Source: an uncultured Treponema sp. (GTDB taxonomy: Bacteria; Spirochaetota; Spirochaetia; Treponematales; Treponemataceae). Taken from it: a stretch of DNA of 36,893 nt. A model generated the notes under the pieces. It worked only from the letters and a program-made list of their open reading frames with translations, had not been told where the DNA came from and made no database searches. Position numbers and translations under genes: made by a program. Where the stretch lies: assembly GCA_947177175.1 (NCBI GenBank), contig CAMWTK010000022.1:1-36893 (forward strand). The letters run 5' to 3'. The stretch's first letter is position 1, and each line of letters begins with the position of its first letter. Shown here one piece after another: positions 1 through 9,466 of the stretch.

Positions 1-508
1 GCGCGGCGGCAATGTCCGCGTTCGCCAGAGAAAAATCAAGGCGCACCTCGTCCGCGCCGATCCCCGCCGCGCGCAGCACAAAGCGGAACACGTATTCCGG
101 GGTCGCGCCCTGCCCCGCGCATGCCACCGTCTTGCCGCGCAGATCCGCGAGCGTCCGCACCGACGTGTCCGCCGTGAGCAGGAACAAATTGCCGTTCCCG
201 CACACGCCGAGCGCGACGACCGCCCCGTTGTTTGCGGTGTACACCTTTGCGGCGGCGTTCGGCGGAAGCACACTCACGGACACCTCGCCCGTTATCAACT
301 TGGGCAGCACGGCCGTCGCGTTCGCAAGCACCTCAAAGCGGGCTGCCGTGCCGGGCAAGTCCGGCGCATGATCGTACAGATACGCCACGGGAACGGACGA
401 CGGGCCGTTGAGCGTCGCCACCCGCAGCACGCCGTCGCCGTTTTTGTCCTTTGCGGCACAGAACGCCGCCACAAAAAGCCCCGCCAAGGCGGCAAGCAGT
501 TTTTTCAT
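1..508 (-). CDS. ABC-type substrate-binding protein (NMT1/SsuA-like), 3' end outside window
   Basis: The first 169 codons are visible; the C-terminus lies beyond the left edge. The N-terminus is a signal peptide (MKKLLAALAGLFVAAFCA), so the product should be exported. The following sequence (VLRVATLNGPSSVPVAYLYD, then LITGEVSVSVLPPNAAAKVY and LADLRGKTVACAGQGATPEY) has the layout of periplasmic binding proteins of the NMT1/THI5 and SsuA type, which capture nitrate, sulfonate or pyrimidine-like ligands for an ABC importer. The ligand cannot be told from the sequence, and partner permease genes would lie outside the window. The ATG at 508 follows a GAGG ribosome site. The gene begins 10 bp beyond the tpiA terminator, so it may depend on read-through. 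A lipoprotein reading (Cys17) is unlikely because Phe precedes the Cys. Confidence 0.65.
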   Translation of the reverse strand, partial: MKKLLAALAGLFVAAFCAAKDKNGDGVLRVATLNGPSSVPVAYLYDHAPDLPGTAARFEVLANATAVLPKLITGEVSVSVLPPNAAAKVYTANNGAVVALGVCGNGNLFLLTADTSVRTLADLRGKTVACAGQGATPEYVFRFVLRAAGIGADEVRLDFSLANADIAAA

Positions 509-517
509 ACGCACCTC

Positions 518-548
518 AAAAAAATATTCCCGCGCCGAACGCGGGAAT
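518..548 (-). terminator. Intrinsic terminator after tpiA
   Basis: Read on the minus strand, a perfect 9-bp stem (ATTCCCGCG / CGCGGGAAT, plus-strand positions 526-534 and 540-548) with a 5-nt loop is followed by a run of T. It lies 16 bp past the tpiA stop and ends just before the ribosome site of the next gene at 508. Confidence 0.85.
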
Positions 549-564
549 GATTCATGCCGGCCAG

Positions 565-1314
565 TTACGCCTCGCAGATTGCCGCGAAACTGTCCGCCTT
601 GAGCGACGCACCGCCGATCAGGCCGCCGTCGATGTCCTCCTGCGCGAGCAGTTCCTTTGCGTTCTCCGGCTTCATCGACCCGCCGTACTGAATGATGATG
701 TCGTCCGCCGCCTGCCGGCTGTACAGCTTGGCGATGTGGTCGCGGCAGAAGCGGTGGATTGCCTGCGCGTCCGCCGGGGTCGCCGTCTTTCCCGTGCCGA
801 TTGCCCAGACCGGCTCATACGCGATCGTCACGTGCTTGAGCTGCGCCTCGGTCACGCCCGCAAGTCCCGCAGAAAGCTGGAACGCGCAGACCTGCTCCGC
901 CTCGCCCGCCTCGCGCTCGGCAAGCAGCTCGCCGATACACAGCACCACCTCAAGCCCGTCCGCCAGCGCGCGGCGCACCTTTTTATTGATCAGCTCGTCG
1001 CTCTCGCCGATCTCGTGGCGGCGTTCGGAATGCCCCAGAATCACGCTCGTCACGCCCACGTCCTTGAGCATTGCCGTGGAGACTTCGCCCGTGTGCGCAC
1101 CGTTCGCCGTTGCCGCAACGTCCTGCGCGCCGAGCAGGATATTCGACCCTTTTACGACCGCGCCCACCGCGTCAAGGTACACGAACGGAACGCCAATCAT
1201 GTACTTTCCGCCTTTGCCTTTCAGCCGCTCAACCAACGACTTGGCGAGCGCGAGCGCGTCCGCCTTGTTCGTGTTCATCTTCCAGTTTCCGGCAATGTAT
1301 GTTGTCCGTGCCAT
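565..1314 (-). CDS. tpiA: Triosephosphate isomerase
   Basis: This cytosolic enzyme interconverts dihydroxyacetone phosphate and glyceraldehyde 3-phosphate in glycolysis. The 249 aa match the family length. The catalytic residues are in place: Asn10 and Lys12 in AGNWKMN, His95 in ILGHSERR, and Glu167 in AYEPVWAIGTGK, the family signature. The phosphate-binding loop near the C-terminus (YGGSMKPEN, then GGLIGGASL) is also present. The ATG at 1314 follows an AAGGCGG ribosome site. It lies 51 bp downstream of pgk on the same strand, separated by a GC hairpin, so the two glycolytic genes are likely co-transcribed from the pgk promoter. A strong terminator follows. Confidence 0.97.
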   Translation of the reverse strand: MARTTYIAGNWKMNTNKADALALAKSLVERLKGKGGKYMIGVPFVYLDAVGAVVKGSNILLGAQDVAATANGAHTGEVSTAMLKDVGVTSVILGHSERRHEIGESDELINKKVRRALADGLEVVLCIGELLAEREAGEAEQVCAFQLSAGLAGVTEAQLKHVTIAYEPVWAIGTGKTATPADAQAIHRFCRDHIAKLYSRQAADDIIIQYGGSMKPENAKELLAQEDIDGGLIGGASLKADSFAAICEA

Positions 1315-1341
1315 ATAAACCGCCTTGTCTTGCAGAAATCA

Positions 1342-1359
1342 GCCGCCCGCACGGGCGGC
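1342..1359 (-). other. GC-rich hairpin between pgk and tpiA
   Basis: A perfect 8-bp stem (GCCGCCCG / CGGGCGGC) with a 2-nt loop lies in the pgk-tpiA gap. No T run follows, so it is not a standard intrinsic terminator. It could shield the 3' end of pgk mRNA or tune tpiA expression; this is inference. Confidence 0.5.
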
Positions 1360-1365
1360 GTTCAG

Positions 1366-2637
1366 TTATTTCGTCGCCAGAATGGCAATGCCGGGGAGCG
1401 TCTTGCCTTCCAGGAATTCAAGCGACGCGCCGCCGCCCGTGGAGACGTGGCTCATCTTGTCCGCCAGCTTAAATTTGTTCACCGCCGCCACGGAATCGCC
1501 GCCGCCCACGACCGTCATCGCGCCGTTGCCCGTCGCCTCGGCGACCAGCTTCGCCACCGTCTCCGTGCCCTTTGCGAACGCGTCGAACTCGAACACGCCC
1601 ACCGGACCGTTCCACACGATGGACTTTGCGGAAGAGATGACTTTCTTGTACTCGTCAATCGTCTTGGGTCCCACGTCCATCGCCATCAGGTCGTCGGGAA
1701 TATCGATGCCGTCAACGGCGACCGGCTGCGCGTCCGCGCTGAATTCCGCCGCGCACACATGGTCAACCGGCAGCAGAATCTGCACGCCCTTTGCCTGCGC
1801 GTCCGCGAGCAGTTTCTTTGCCGTGTCGATAAAATCGTCCTCGACCAGCGATTTTCCCACGCCGTGTCCCTGCGCCTTGAGGAACGTATACGCCATGCCG
1901 CCGCCAATGACGAGCGCACTCGCGTTCTTGAGCAGGCTCTCCAGCACGGCAATCTTTGAGGAGACCTTCGCCCCGCCGATAATCGCCACCTGCGGCTTGG
2001 GCGGATTGGTCACCATCGGCTCGATGTACTTCACTTCTTTTTCCATTAAGAAGCCGCCCACCGGCTCGGACTGCATGAACTTTGCGATCGTCGCCGTAGA
2101 AGCCTGGTCGCGGTGCGCCGTGCCGAACGCGTCGTTCACGAACACGTCGCCGTAGGTCGCCAGCTCCTTTGCCATCGCCTCGCGCGCCGCATCGTCCTTG
2201 CTCGTCTCCTCTTTGTGGAAGCGCACGTTCTCAAGCATGGCGACCGCGCCGTCCGGCAGCGCGTCAATCGCCGCTTTCTGCCCGAGCGCGTCGCTCAGGA
2301 ACGTGACCGGCGTACCCAGCTTCTGCGCGAAATACTCCACCACGGGCTTCATGCGGTTCTTCCCGTTGATGAACGCCTCCTTGTCGGCATCCGTCCACGT
2401 CTTGCCCGCTTTCTCCGCCTTTTCCTGCGCTTTCTTCACGTCCTTGTTCGGGTCGCCCAGATGGCTCATCAGGACAAGGCTGCGCGGCTTCTGCGCCAAA
2501 ATATACTGAATCGTCGGAAGCGCCGCCGTGATGCGCGTGTCGTCCTGCACCACGCCGTCCTTCATCGGCACGTTAAAATCCACGCGCATGATAATGCGCT
2601 TGCCCTTCAAGTCCACGTCTTTCACGGTCTTAATCAT
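1366..2637 (-). CDS. pgk: Phosphoglycerate kinase
   Basis: This enzyme transfers phosphate from 1,3-bisphosphoglycerate to ADP, making ATP in lower glycolysis. The 423-aa product has the family hallmarks in order: [11 protein letters not shown] near the N-terminus, substrate-binding [38 protein letters not shown] and the nucleotide loop GGGDSVAAV. The ATG at 2637 is chosen over an in-frame ATG at 2661 because GGAGG lies 6 nt before it, and because family members begin with a short stretch before [13 protein letters not shown]. It heads a pgk-tpiA unit and has its own promoter at 2670-2698. A residue-rich loop ([20 protein letters not shown]) after the first substrate site is an insertion relative to compact bacterial enzymes. 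Confidence 0.97.
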   Translation of the reverse strand: MIKTVKDVDLKGKRIIMRVDFNVPMKDGVVQDDTRITAALPTIQYILAQKPRSLVLMSHLGDPNKDVKKAQEKAEKAGKTWTDADKEAFINGKNRMKPVVEYFAQKLGTPVTFLSDALGQKAAIDALPDGAVAMLENVRFHKEETSKDDAAREAMAKELATYGDVFVNDAFGTAHRDQASTATIAKFMQSEPVGGFLMEKEVKYIEPMVTNPPKPQVAIIGGAKVSSKIAVLESLLKNASALVIGGGMAYTFLKAQGHGVGKSLVEDDFIDTAKKLLADAQAKGVQILLPVDHVCAAEFSADAQPVAVDGIDIPDDLMAMDVGPKTIDEYKKVISSAKSIVWNGPVGVFEFDAFAKGTETVAKLVAEATGNGAMTVVGGGDSVAAVNKFKLADKMSHVSTGGGASLEFLEGKTLPGIAILATK

Positions 2638-2669
2638 CAGATTCCTCCATAAAGAATGCAATTGCCCTC

Positions 2670-2698
2670 ATTTTAATTAAAATGCGGGGTAAAGTAAA
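2670..2698 (-). promoter_or_regulatory. Probable pgk promoter overlapping a 16-bp palindrome
   Basis: On the minus strand TTTACT is followed after 17 bp by TAAAAT, about 30 nt before the pgk start. The -10 box sits inside the perfect palindrome CATTTTAATTAAAATG (2669-2684), which could be an operator or simply an AT-rich melting region. Confidence 0.55.
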
Positions 2699-2770
2699 GG
2701 GGAAAAGCCTTCGCCCGAAACTTCGCACATTCGTACTCGTTGCGAATACCCCCTCCTGTCGCTCACGCGC

Positions 2771-4027
2771 TCACAGCATAGACGGCGTGGCAAAACGGTA
2801 GCCCTGCGCGGCAAGGTGCGGGTACAGTTCCGCCAGCAGCGCGGGCAGGATGTCCACGCTTTTGTCCACGTGACCGATGACGACCGCGCGGCCGTGCTCG
2901 TTGGCGTATGCAAACGTCTCGTACAGCCGCGCGAGCATCTTGTCCCGGTCGATTTCGTTGTCGATGTACGGGCCGGCTTTCTCAAAAATCGGCATATCGC
3001 GCTCCAATGCGGCCTGCGGTGCTTTCGTCTCGGCGGTCGTGCGCGAGTCAAGGAAATAGATGCCCCGCTCCCGGCACACGTCCAGCACCATGCCGATACG
3101 CACGATGTCCGCCGTAATGAGCGAGCCTTCGTGGTTGTTCATGCCCACAATGCCCGGACCGAGCTCGGCAAGGTTTTCCTGTATGACGGCGGCAATCTCC
3201 GCGCCGCTCATTGCCGCGCGGATCGCACCCTCGCCGGGGTCAAGCCGCGGGTTCATCGCCTGCATGGGCTGGTGCAGAATCACTTCCTTTCCCGCCGACC
3301 GGGCAACATCCGCACACGCGCGTGACTGCGGCAGGCGCGGCAGCACGGCAATCGTCAACGGGAACGGCAGGGCGGTATACCGGCGCACGTTCTCCGCCAA
3401 ACGCCCCGCGTCGTCAAACACGAGCACGAGCGTCGCCCCGTTCCGCGCCGGGGGAACGGCAAAGGCCGGCTTCTCCACGGATTTTTGCGCGGACACCGGC
3501 TGCGGCGTTGGGGCGGACGATGCGGGAGACGTGTGCGATTTGTCCGTCCGCGACGGATCGGGCTGCCTGACCGGGGCGACCGTCTCCGTATGCGGGCGCG
3601 CGGGTGCGGGCTGCTCGCGCACGGCGGGCGGGGACGGGCGCGGCTCGTCCGCCACAGTCCGTGACGGCGACGTGTCCTGCGGTGTCGTCTGCGCCGTCTG
3701 CGGGCTTTGTTTGGGTGGAGTCTGCCGTGCCGGGGGCGTTGCTGTCCGCGCGGAGTCTGTCTTTGGCTGCGGGGCGGGCTGCCGCGCGACCGCTTCTGCC
3801 GGGGCTGTCCGTGCCACCTGAGCCGGTTGCGACTGCCGGTCCGCGCGGGCGGACAGTGCCGCGCTCAGCGCAAGGCTCGCCGCGCACAGGCAGACGATTA
3901 CGCCGGAAAGCACGTACACTTTCCGCGCCGAAAGCCTGACCTTCGGCTTTTTCGCCTTGCGTTTCTCGGTTGTTTTTGTCGATTTTTTTGCGGCGGTTCT
4001 GGTCGTCCGCCTCTTCTGCGCTGCCAT
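2771..4027 (-). CDS. Membrane-anchored divergent polysaccharide deacetylase (YibQ/DUF610 family)
   Basis: The product is about 418 aa. A Lys/Arg-rich cytosolic tail (AAKKSTKTTEKRKAKKPKVR) is followed by one membrane helix (VYVLSGVIVCLCAASLALSA), a Pro/Thr/Ala-rich linker of roughly 110 residues, and a C-terminal deacetylase-like domain beginning at ATLVLVFDDAGR. That domain carries the family motifs LTIAVLPRLPQS, EVILHQPMQAMNP, GMNNHEGSLIT, FLDSRTTAET and VIGHVDKSV. YibQ-type proteins resemble NodB deacetylases and are placed at the envelope; their substrate is not established. I place the start at 4027 (MAAQKRR), because a -10 box ends 7 nt before it and no ribosome site is visible. A longer in-frame start at 4063 would overlap the -35 box. 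The long linker suggests reach through periplasm or peptidoglycan. Confidence 0.8.
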   Translation of the reverse strand: MAAQKRRTTRTAAKKSTKTTEKRKAKKPKVRLSARKVYVLSGVIVCLCAASLALSAALSARADRQSQPAQVARTAPAEAVARQPAPQPKTDSARTATPPARQTPPKQSPQTAQTTPQDTSPSRTVADEPRPSPPAVREQPAPARPHTETVAPVRQPDPSRTDKSHTSPASSAPTPQPVSAQKSVEKPAFAVPPARNGATLVLVFDDAGRLAENVRRYTALPFPLTIAVLPRLPQSRACADVARSAGKEVILHQPMQAMNPRLDPGEGAIRAAMSGAEIAAVIQENLAELGPGIVGMNNHEGSLITADIVRIGMVLDVCRERGIYFLDSRTTAETKAPQAALERDMPIFEKAGPYIDNEIDRDKMLARLYETFAYANEHGRAVVIGHVDKSVDILPALLAELYPHLAAQGYRFATPSML

Positions 4028-4034
4028 CGCCGGT

Positions 4035-4063
4035 ATTTTACCACGCGGCGCGGACTTCCTCAA
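4035..4063 (-). promoter_or_regulatory. Promoter of the deacetylase gene, leaderless geometry
   Basis: On the minus strand TTGAGG, a 17-bp spacer and TAAAAT are followed by only 7 nt before the ATG at 4027. Transcription should start at or within a base of the start codon, and there is no Shine-Dalgarno sequence. The -35 box abuts the 41-bp repeat array at 4081-4223. Confidence 0.65.
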
Positions 4064-4080
4064 TACGGTTTCGCGTTTCC

Positions 4081-4223
4081 CGCTTTTCGCTCAGCGGGCA
4101 AATTCGGCTTGCCGTATTCGCCAAAATTCGGTCAGCGGACGTTTTCGGCTCGCCGCGTTCGTCAAAATTCGCTCAGCGGACGTTTTCGGCTCGCCGCGTT
4201 CGTCAAAATTCAGTCAGCGGACG
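4081..4223. repeat. 41-bp tandem repeat array, copy 1
   Basis: Three full units start at 4092, 4133 and 4174, with partial units at both ends. Every unit begins CAGCGG and continues into TTCGGCTTGCCG or TTCGGCTCGCCG at the same offset. Units 4133 and 4174 are nearly identical. The core matches the larger array at 31034-31300 with the same 41-bp period. It lies between the end of the V-ATPase/usp transcription unit and the promoter of the deacetylase gene. I see no coding role. Confidence 0.85.
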
Positions 4224-4230
4224 AAACATG

Positions 4231-4704
4231 CTACAGCAGCTTGAACAGTTTTTCCACGTGCGGGTCGTGGACGAACAGCACGTTGCAGCGCACGTTGTCG
4301 ATGAGGTCGTCCGTGCCGTGAGAAAACGCCGTCCGGGCATCCCGTCCGCCCGCGACAATCAGGTCAGCCTTGTAATCGTCCGCCGCCATGATGATTTCGG
4401 AGAACACCGCGCCCCGGCGCAATTCCGTCTCGACCGTCACGCCCTTTGACTTTCCCAGTTCCGCCACATGGGCAAGATGCCGCCTGCCGTTGACCTCGAT
4501 GTTCTCCGCGTATTCCGAGCCTTCCTCGCGCACGAAAATCTTGGTCAGCGTCAGCGCACGGATAGTCGCCGTGTCCACCACATACACCGCCTTGATCGCG
4601 CAGTGCTGCTGCTTGGCGAGCATGATCGCGTACATCGCCGCCTGCACCGAATGCTCCGTTCCATTGACGGCGACAAGCAGCCTTTTCAGGAGCGGCTGTA
4701 TCAC
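4231..4704 (-). CDS. Universal stress protein (UspA family)
   Basis: This 157-aa protein has the UspA fold: an opening strand RLLVAVNGTEHSVQAAMYA, then HCAIKAVYVVD, and the terminal nucleotide-loop region ADLIVAGGRDARTAFSHGTDD followed by VRCNVLFVHDPH. The usual ATP loop G-x2-G-x9-G(S/T) is only partly kept (GGRDARTAFSHGT), so ATP binding is uncertain. It starts with GTG at 4704, overlapping the atpD stop by 4 nt (GTGA), which implies translational coupling. As the last gene of the V-ATPase unit it may link pump output to energy or ion stress; that role is inference from position. The 41-bp repeat array follows within 8 bp. Confidence 0.8.
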   Translation of the reverse strand: MIQPLLKRLLVAVNGTEHSVQAAMYAIMLAKQQHCAIKAVYVVDTATIRALTLTKIFVREEGSEYAENIEVNGRRHLAHVAELGKSKGVTVETELRRGAVFSEIIMAADDYKADLIVAGGRDARTAFSHGTDDLIDNVRCNVLFVHDPHVEKLFKLL

Positions 4705-5333
4705 GGGACAACCTCGCTTGCTTTCCGGTTTTTGAGCGACTTGAGCACGAACACGTTCTCGCGGTCGCGCTCCTCAAGGACGCTTTCGATGTACGCCTTT
4801 GTCTCTTTGTCCTGCGGGATAATCATCTTGTCCAGCGCGTTCACGCGCCGCTGTGTTTTCTTGACCTCGTTCGCAAGCCGCCATACGATCGTGCGGACGG
4901 AAGCCATCTGCGTCAGCAGATTCAGCAGGCGGAAAAAACTGACCGTCACGCGGTCCGTGTCGGCGAACGTCCCCAAAAACGAATAGAACAGCTGCTGCTT
5001 GGGCAGCTCCACGTCAATCGAGGAGAACGTCATGCCGCCCGCAACTACCGGCTTTTCGCGGATCGTAAAATCGTACTTGACGGCATGGGCAATGCGCTCC
5101 GTGCGGTCGCCGCCCACCGTCATCAGCATATTCCGCAGCGCCGGATACGCCGCGCCGATTGCCTTGTCGATGTCGCGCTCAAGCAGCGTCACCTGCTCCA
5201 CTAGGCGCATCAGCTCCATTACCAGGATTTCGCGCTTCTGCTCCAGCAGGTCGTAGCCGTCCGTCGCGACCGAAAGCTGTTCCTTTATGGCGAGAAGGTT
5301 TGATTTTGTCGGCGCGATGTTCAGTTTTGCCAC
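4701..5333 (-). CDS. atpD: V-type ATP synthase subunit D (central rotor shaft)
   Basis: Subunit D forms the coiled-coil shaft that turns inside the A3B3 head. The 210-aa product carries the family opening [36 protein letters not shown] and long heptad-rich helices at both ends ([32 protein letters not shown] near the C-terminus). The GTG start at 5333 lies within the end of atpB, overlapping it by 13 bp, and the stop overlaps the usp start by 4 nt. It is the last ATPase gene of the operon. Confidence 0.95.
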   Translation of the reverse strand: MAKLNIAPTKSNLLAIKEQLSVATDGYDLLEQKREILVMELMRLVEQVTLLERDIDKAIGAAYPALRNMLMTVGGDRTERIAHAVKYDFTIREKPVVAGGMTFSSIDVELPKQQLFYSFLGTFADTDRVTVSFFRLLNLLTQMASVRTIVWRLANEVKKTQRRVNALDKMIIPQDKETKAYIESVLEERDRENVFVLKSLKNRKASEVVP

Positions 5334-6712
5334 GGCCAGTCCTTCGGCAGGTATTTCTCAATCAGCTCCGGCTTGATGCGCGTCAGGTCGGACTTGGGCA
5401 GCATTTTGAGCAGCTTCCAGCCCAGGTCGAGCGTCTGCGCGATCGAACGGTCCTCGCGCTCGTCCTGCGTGAAGAATTCGCCCTCCAGCACGTCGCCGAA
5501 TTTGAGGTACATTTTGTCTTCCGCGCCCAGCTCCTCCGCGCCGATGATGGCGGCAAGGTTGCGGATGTTCTTCACCTTTGAGTACGCCGCGAACAGCTGG
5601 CTGGAGACGGCGGCATGATCCTCGCGCGTCATGCCGTCGCCGATGCCGTCTTTCATCAGGCGGCTCAGCGAGGGCAGCCCCGACACCGGCGGATACACGC
5701 CTTTCTGGCTCAGCTCGCGGTCAAGGACGATCTGCCCCTCGGTGATATAGCCCGTCAAGTCGGGAATCGGGTGCGAAATGTCGTCGTTCGGCATGGTCAA
5801 GATCGGAATCTGCGTGATTGAGCCGGTCGAACCCTTGATTTTTCCCGCACGCTCGTACAGCTCCGCCAAGTCCGAGTACAGGTAGCCCGGATAGCCCTTG
5901 CGCCCCGGCACCTCGCCGCGCGTCGTCGAAATCTCGCGCAACGCCTCGCAGTAATTGGTCATGTCGGTCATCACGACGAGGACGTGCATATTTTTCTTGA
6001 ACGCAAGGTATTCTGCTGCGGTCAGCGCACAGCGCGGCGTGATGATACGCTCGATTGACGGCGCGTCCGCAAGCGACTGGAACATGACGACCTTGCTCAA
6101 AACGCCGCTCTCCTCAAACGAATTGATGAAGAACTGCGCCTGATCATATTTGATGCCCATGCCCGCAAAGACCATCACGAACTGCTCGTCGCTGTTCAGG
6201 ATTTTTGCCTGCCGGATAATCTGCGCGGCAAGGCGGTTGTGCGGCAGCCCGTTCCCGCTGAAAATCGGCAGTTTCTGCCCGCGGATCAGCGTGTTCATGC
6301 CGTCAATGCTCGAAATGCCCGTCTGAATGAAGTCACGCGGGTACACGCGCGCGTAGGGATTTATCGGCATACCGTTCACGTCAACGTTCTCGCTCGACAC
6401 GATCGGCGCAAGCCCGTCTATCGGCTCGCCCAGCCCGTTGAAAATACGGCCGAGCAGTCCCTCGCCCACGCGCAGCTCCAGCCGCCGATCCAAGAATTCC
6501 ACGCTCGTATCGTTCAGATCCAGCCCCGTCGTCGTGCCGAAAATCTGGACGACCGCGGCGTTCTCGTTCAGGTCGATGACGCGCCCCGTGCGTTTCTGCC
6601 CGTTCTTGTCGCGGACGTACACCGTCTCGTTGAAAAAGACCTGCTCAGAACGCCGGACAACGACAATCGGTCCGTCAACCGACGTCAGCCCGCGATATTC
6701 TATTCCTCTCAT
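5321..6712 (-). CDS. atpB: V-type ATP synthase subunit B (non-catalytic)
   Basis: Subunit B alternates with A in the catalytic head but does not hydrolyse ATP. The product is 463 aa. Family features include [14 protein letters not shown] at the N-terminus, [14 protein letters not shown], and [31 protein letters not shown], where the P-loop position reads SGNGLPHN and lacks the Walker A lysine, as expected for B. The interface stretch [13 protein letters not shown] is seen as [27 protein letters not shown]. It overlaps atpA by 4 nt (ATGA) and atpD by 13 bp, so all three head/shaft genes are translationally coupled. Confidence 0.97.
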   Translation of the reverse strand: MRGIEYRGLTSVDGPIVVVRRSEQVFFNETVYVRDKNGQKRTGRVIDLNENAAVVQIFGTTTGLDLNDTSVEFLDRRLELRVGEGLLGRIFNGLGEPIDGLAPIVSSENVDVNGMPINPYARVYPRDFIQTGISSIDGMNTLIRGQKLPIFSGNGLPHNRLAAQIIRQAKILNSDEQFVMVFAGMGIKYDQAQFFINSFEESGVLSKVVMFQSLADAPSIERIITPRCALTAAEYLAFKKNMHVLVVMTDMTNYCEALREISTTRGEVPGRKGYPGYLYSDLAELYERAGKIKGSTGSITQIPILTMPNDDISHPIPDLTGYITEGQIVLDRELSQKGVYPPVSGLPSLSRLMKDGIGDGMTREDHAAVSSQLFAAYSKVKNIRNLAAIIGAEELGAEDKMYLKFGDVLEGEFFTQDEREDRSIAQTLDLGWKLLKMLPKSDLTRIKPELIEKYLPKDWPWQN

Positions 6713-8481
6713 AGTGCTGCCACCTTGCGGTACATCCGCTCCAGCTCGCCCATTTGCGCGTCCAGATGCCCCTCTATCTCGTTGACCATTTCCAGCTTGT
6801 CGTTCGGCACGGTCGATTTGATGCGCACGATTTCCTCGCGCACGGGAAGCGCGGTCACTTTTGCCAGCGGCGCGCCCTGCTTGATGACCGCAAGCGCGCG
6901 GTGATAGAACGCCATCATCAGCACCAAAATCTGTATCTGCTTTTCGGGCAGGGAATACACGTCCACCGCGTCGAACGCGCTCTGCTGCAAAAATCCGTTC
7001 TTAATCATGTCGGCGACCGTCAGCACCAGACGCTCGCCGTCGGGAAGCGCGTCCGGCCCAATCAGCCGCACGATCTGCTGCAACCGCTGCTCTTTCTTGA
7101 GCAAATCCAGCGCGGCAAGGCGGATTTCTGCCCATTTCGGATCGAGTTTGTCCCACCACTCGCGGATTTCGTCGGCATATTCGGAATAGCTCTCGATCCA
7201 CCCGATAGCAGGATAATGGCGCGCGTTCGCCAGCTCCCGATCCAGCGCCCAGAAACAGCGGATAAACCGCTTCGTGTGCTGCGTGACCGGCTCGGAAAAG
7301 TCACCGCCCGGCGGCGAAACCGCGCCAATGACCGACACAGAGCCTTCTTTGCCGCACAGCGAATCCACGCGCCCGGCCCGCTCGTAGAATTCGGCAAGCC
7401 GCGTGGGCAGATAGGCGGGAAAGCCCTCTTCGGCGGGCATCTCTTCCATGCGCCCGCTCAGCTCGCGCAACGCCTCCGCCCACCGCGACGTGGAATCCGC
7501 CATAATCGCCACGTGCATGCCCATGTCCCGGTAATATTCGGCAAGCGTGATGCCCGAATACAGCGACACCTCGCGCGCCGCGACCGGCATGTTCGACGTG
7601 TTCGCAATCAGAATCGTGCGCTCCATGAGCGAGCGACCCGTGCGCGGGTCAATCAGCGTGGGGAATTCGGTCAGCACGTCAGTCATCTCGTTCCCGCGCT
7701 CGCCGCACCCGATGTAGACAATCAAGTCCGCGTCGCACCATTTTGCGACCGCATGCTGCGTCATCGTCTTTCCCGTCCCAAATCCGCCCGGAATCGCCGC
7801 CGTGCCGCCTTTTGAAAGCGGAAAGAACACGTCAATGACGCGCTGTCCCGTAATCAGCGGCTGGCTCACCGCCAGTTTCTGACGGTACGGACGCGGACGG
7901 CGGAGCGGCCAGTAATGGCTCAGCCGGATTTCCTCGTCAAATTCCGTCGTCGCGATAACGTCATCGACCGTATAGTCGCCCGCGCCGGAAAAAGTCTTGA
8001 GCGTCCGCCCGCGAATCATCGGCGGAACCATAATGGCATGGCGGATAGAAGATGTCTCCTGCACGAAGCCGAGCACCAAGCCCGGCGCAATCGCGCTACC
8101 CTGCGCAATGCCGTCCACGACCTCAAAATGCCAGCGTTTCTGCACGTCCAGCGGCTCGGTGCGTACGCCGGGTGCAAGGAACGCGCCGCTGTCGGCGAAC
8201 ATGGCTTCCAACGGACGCTGAATGCCGTCATAAATCGTGCCGACAAGCCCCGGACCGAGCCGCAACGAAAGCGGACGCTCAAACGAGGTCACTTCCTCGC
8301 CGATTTTCATGCCCGTGTCGTCCTCATAGACCTGAATGGTCGCCTTGCCCTTGTCCTGCCGGATAATCTCGCCGATCAGTTTTTTGTCGCCGACATCAAC
8401 GACATCGTACAGACCGCATCCCTCCAAGCCTTCGGCATAGACAATCGGTCCGGAAATGCGGGTTATCTTACCGCTAATCAT
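6709..8481 (-). CDS. atpA: V-type ATP synthase subunit A (catalytic)
   Basis: Subunit A carries the catalytic nucleotide sites of the V1/A1 head. The 590-aa product begins with the usual [16 protein letters not shown] and has the non-homologous bulge domain (about residues 110-190) that marks V/A-type A subunits. The Walker A loop GGFGTGKT is at about residues 232-239. The family has GxFGxGKT here. Further motifs are [44 protein letters not shown] and [15 protein letters not shown]. Both neighbours overlap by 4 nt (ATGA) at each end. H+ versus Na+ coupling cannot be decided from this subunit. Confidence 0.98.
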   Translation of the reverse strand: MISGKITRISGPIVYAEGLEGCGLYDVVDVGDKKLIGEIIRQDKGKATIQVYEDDTGMKIGEEVTSFERPLSLRLGPGLVGTIYDGIQRPLEAMFADSGAFLAPGVRTEPLDVQKRWHFEVVDGIAQGSAIAPGLVLGFVQETSSIRHAIMVPPMIRGRTLKTFSGAGDYTVDDVIATTEFDEEIRLSHYWPLRRPRPYRQKLAVSQPLITGQRVIDVFFPLSKGGTAAIPGGFGTGKTMTQHAVAKWCDADLIVYIGCGERGNEMTDVLTEFPTLIDPRTGRSLMERTILIANTSNMPVAAREVSLYSGITLAEYYRDMGMHVAIMADSTSRWAEALRELSGRMEEMPAEEGFPAYLPTRLAEFYERAGRVDSLCGKEGSVSVIGAVSPPGGDFSEPVTQHTKRFIRCFWALDRELANARHYPAIGWIESYSEYADEIREWWDKLDPKWAEIRLAALDLLKKEQRLQQIVRLIGPDALPDGERLVLTVADMIKNGFLQQSAFDAVDVYSLPEKQIQILVLMMAFYHRALAVIKQGAPLAKVTALPVREEIVRIKSTVPNDKLEMVNEIEGHLDAQMGELERMYRKVAAL

Positions 8482-9119
8482 TGGGGCAACCTCCCGCCAA
8501 ACAATGTCGTCGCAAGTTCGGCGCTGTATCTGTCCGTCAGTTCGCCCACCAGCTGATCAGTCGTCAGGCGGCAGCGGACCGCGTTATCTTCGCTTTCAAG
8601 GATGATGCCTTTGTGCACGTTGTTGAGCGGCACCGCCTCAATACCCGACAGCTCGAATGTCGTTTCGGCGCATGAAAGCACGTTCTTTGCGCCGCAGTAT
8701 TTTTCCACCAGTTTTTTCGCGTCGTCCAGCGCAAAGCCGAACACGCGCGCGCGGACTTTCCTGCCCGCAAGCGCATCCTTTGAGCGCACGAGCAACGTCT
8801 CAATCAAAGAAAGGATTTTTCCGTCGCCCAATTTCGCAAAATAATCGTTGTAAGCGTCCGCGACGGATTTTACATAGAACGAAACCCGGTAGCGTTCCTG
8901 TTCCAGCGGAAGCGCGGCATCACGATTTTTCTTGAACGCCGCGATTTTTGCGTCGTAATAGGCGGTTTTCTGCGCGGTCGTCTCTTTTATGCGATCCGCC
9001 ACTGCGTCAAGCAGTTTCTGGCACTCCGCGTCCGCGTCGGACAAAATGCGCGCCGCCTTGTTGCGGGCATCCGCCTCAATCTCTTTGTCCAGTATTTCAG
9101 TTGAGCGTAATTCTTCCAT
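8478..9119 (-). CDS. atpE: V-type ATP synthase subunit E (peripheral stalk)
   Basis: Subunit E forms part of the stator holding the head against the membrane sector. The product is 213 aa. The N-terminal half is a long charged helix ([20 protein letters not shown], continuing through [20 protein letters not shown]) and the C-terminal half is the globular head-binding domain ending in [14 protein letters not shown], close to the usual subunit E ending (R..LA..LFG). It begins 2 bp after the atpF stop and overlaps atpA by 4 nt. Its partner stalk helix is most likely the small protein at 12894-13205. Confidence 0.92.
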   Translation of the reverse strand: MEELRSTEILDKEIEADARNKAARILSDADAECQKLLDAVADRIKETTAQKTAYYDAKIAAFKKNRDAALPLEQERYRVSFYVKSVADAYNDYFAKLGDGKILSLIETLLVRSKDALAGRKVRARVFGFALDDAKKLVEKYCGAKNVLSCAETTFELSGIEAVPLNNVHKGIILESEDNAVRCRLTTDQLVGELTDRYSAELATTLFGGRLPQ

Positions 9120-9121
9120 AT

Positions 9122-9454
9122 CTAAACCTGAATGCCAATGGCTTCGCGGATTGCCTCCGTCAAGGATTTTTTCCCTTTCATGTGCCCGCCAAGACCGGGT
9201 ATCTCCACAATCAGCGGATAGTCAGCCCCTTTCTGCCACGCGATTACCTCGTCCTCCAGCAGCGCGGAGACTTCCTCCGTCAAAATCAACACTTTGGGTC
9301 GTTCCGGCGAAGGAAGCGACATCGCCCCGCCCTGCCCGGTCACGCGGTTGAACGCTTCCAGCGCCTCGTCGCGATTGAGCGCGACCGTACCGTCCACGCC
9401 GACCAGCTTAAAGCCGAGGATTAGCTCCCGTTCGCCAATGACAAAATATTCCAA
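9122..9454 (-). CDS. atpF: V-type ATP synthase subunit F
   Basis: The 110-aa product is the small Rossmann-like subunit that binds the rotor shaft. It opens with MEYFVIGERELILGFKLVGV, matching the family pattern (I.D..t..GF.L.G), and ends with VEIPGLGGHMKGKKSLTEAI; the last stretch is the typical C-terminal P.....g....I..AIG region. It lies 12 bp after atpK and 2 bp before atpE. Confidence 0.92.
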   Translation of the reverse strand: MEYFVIGERELILGFKLVGVDGTVALNRDEALEAFNRVTGQGGAMSLPSPERPKVLILTEEVSALLEDEVIAWQKGADYPLIVEIPGLGGHMKGKKSLTEAIREAIGIQV

Positions 9455-9466
9455 AGCCGTACCGTC

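Noticed and set aside
451..1959. A 502-codon plus-strand frame opposite tpiA and pgk
   Set aside because: It is a shadow of two enzymes whose catalytic motifs are certain.
2638..2661. Upstream ATG of pgk at 2661
   Set aside because: The GGAGG ribosome site lies inside this extension, directly before the ATG at 2637.
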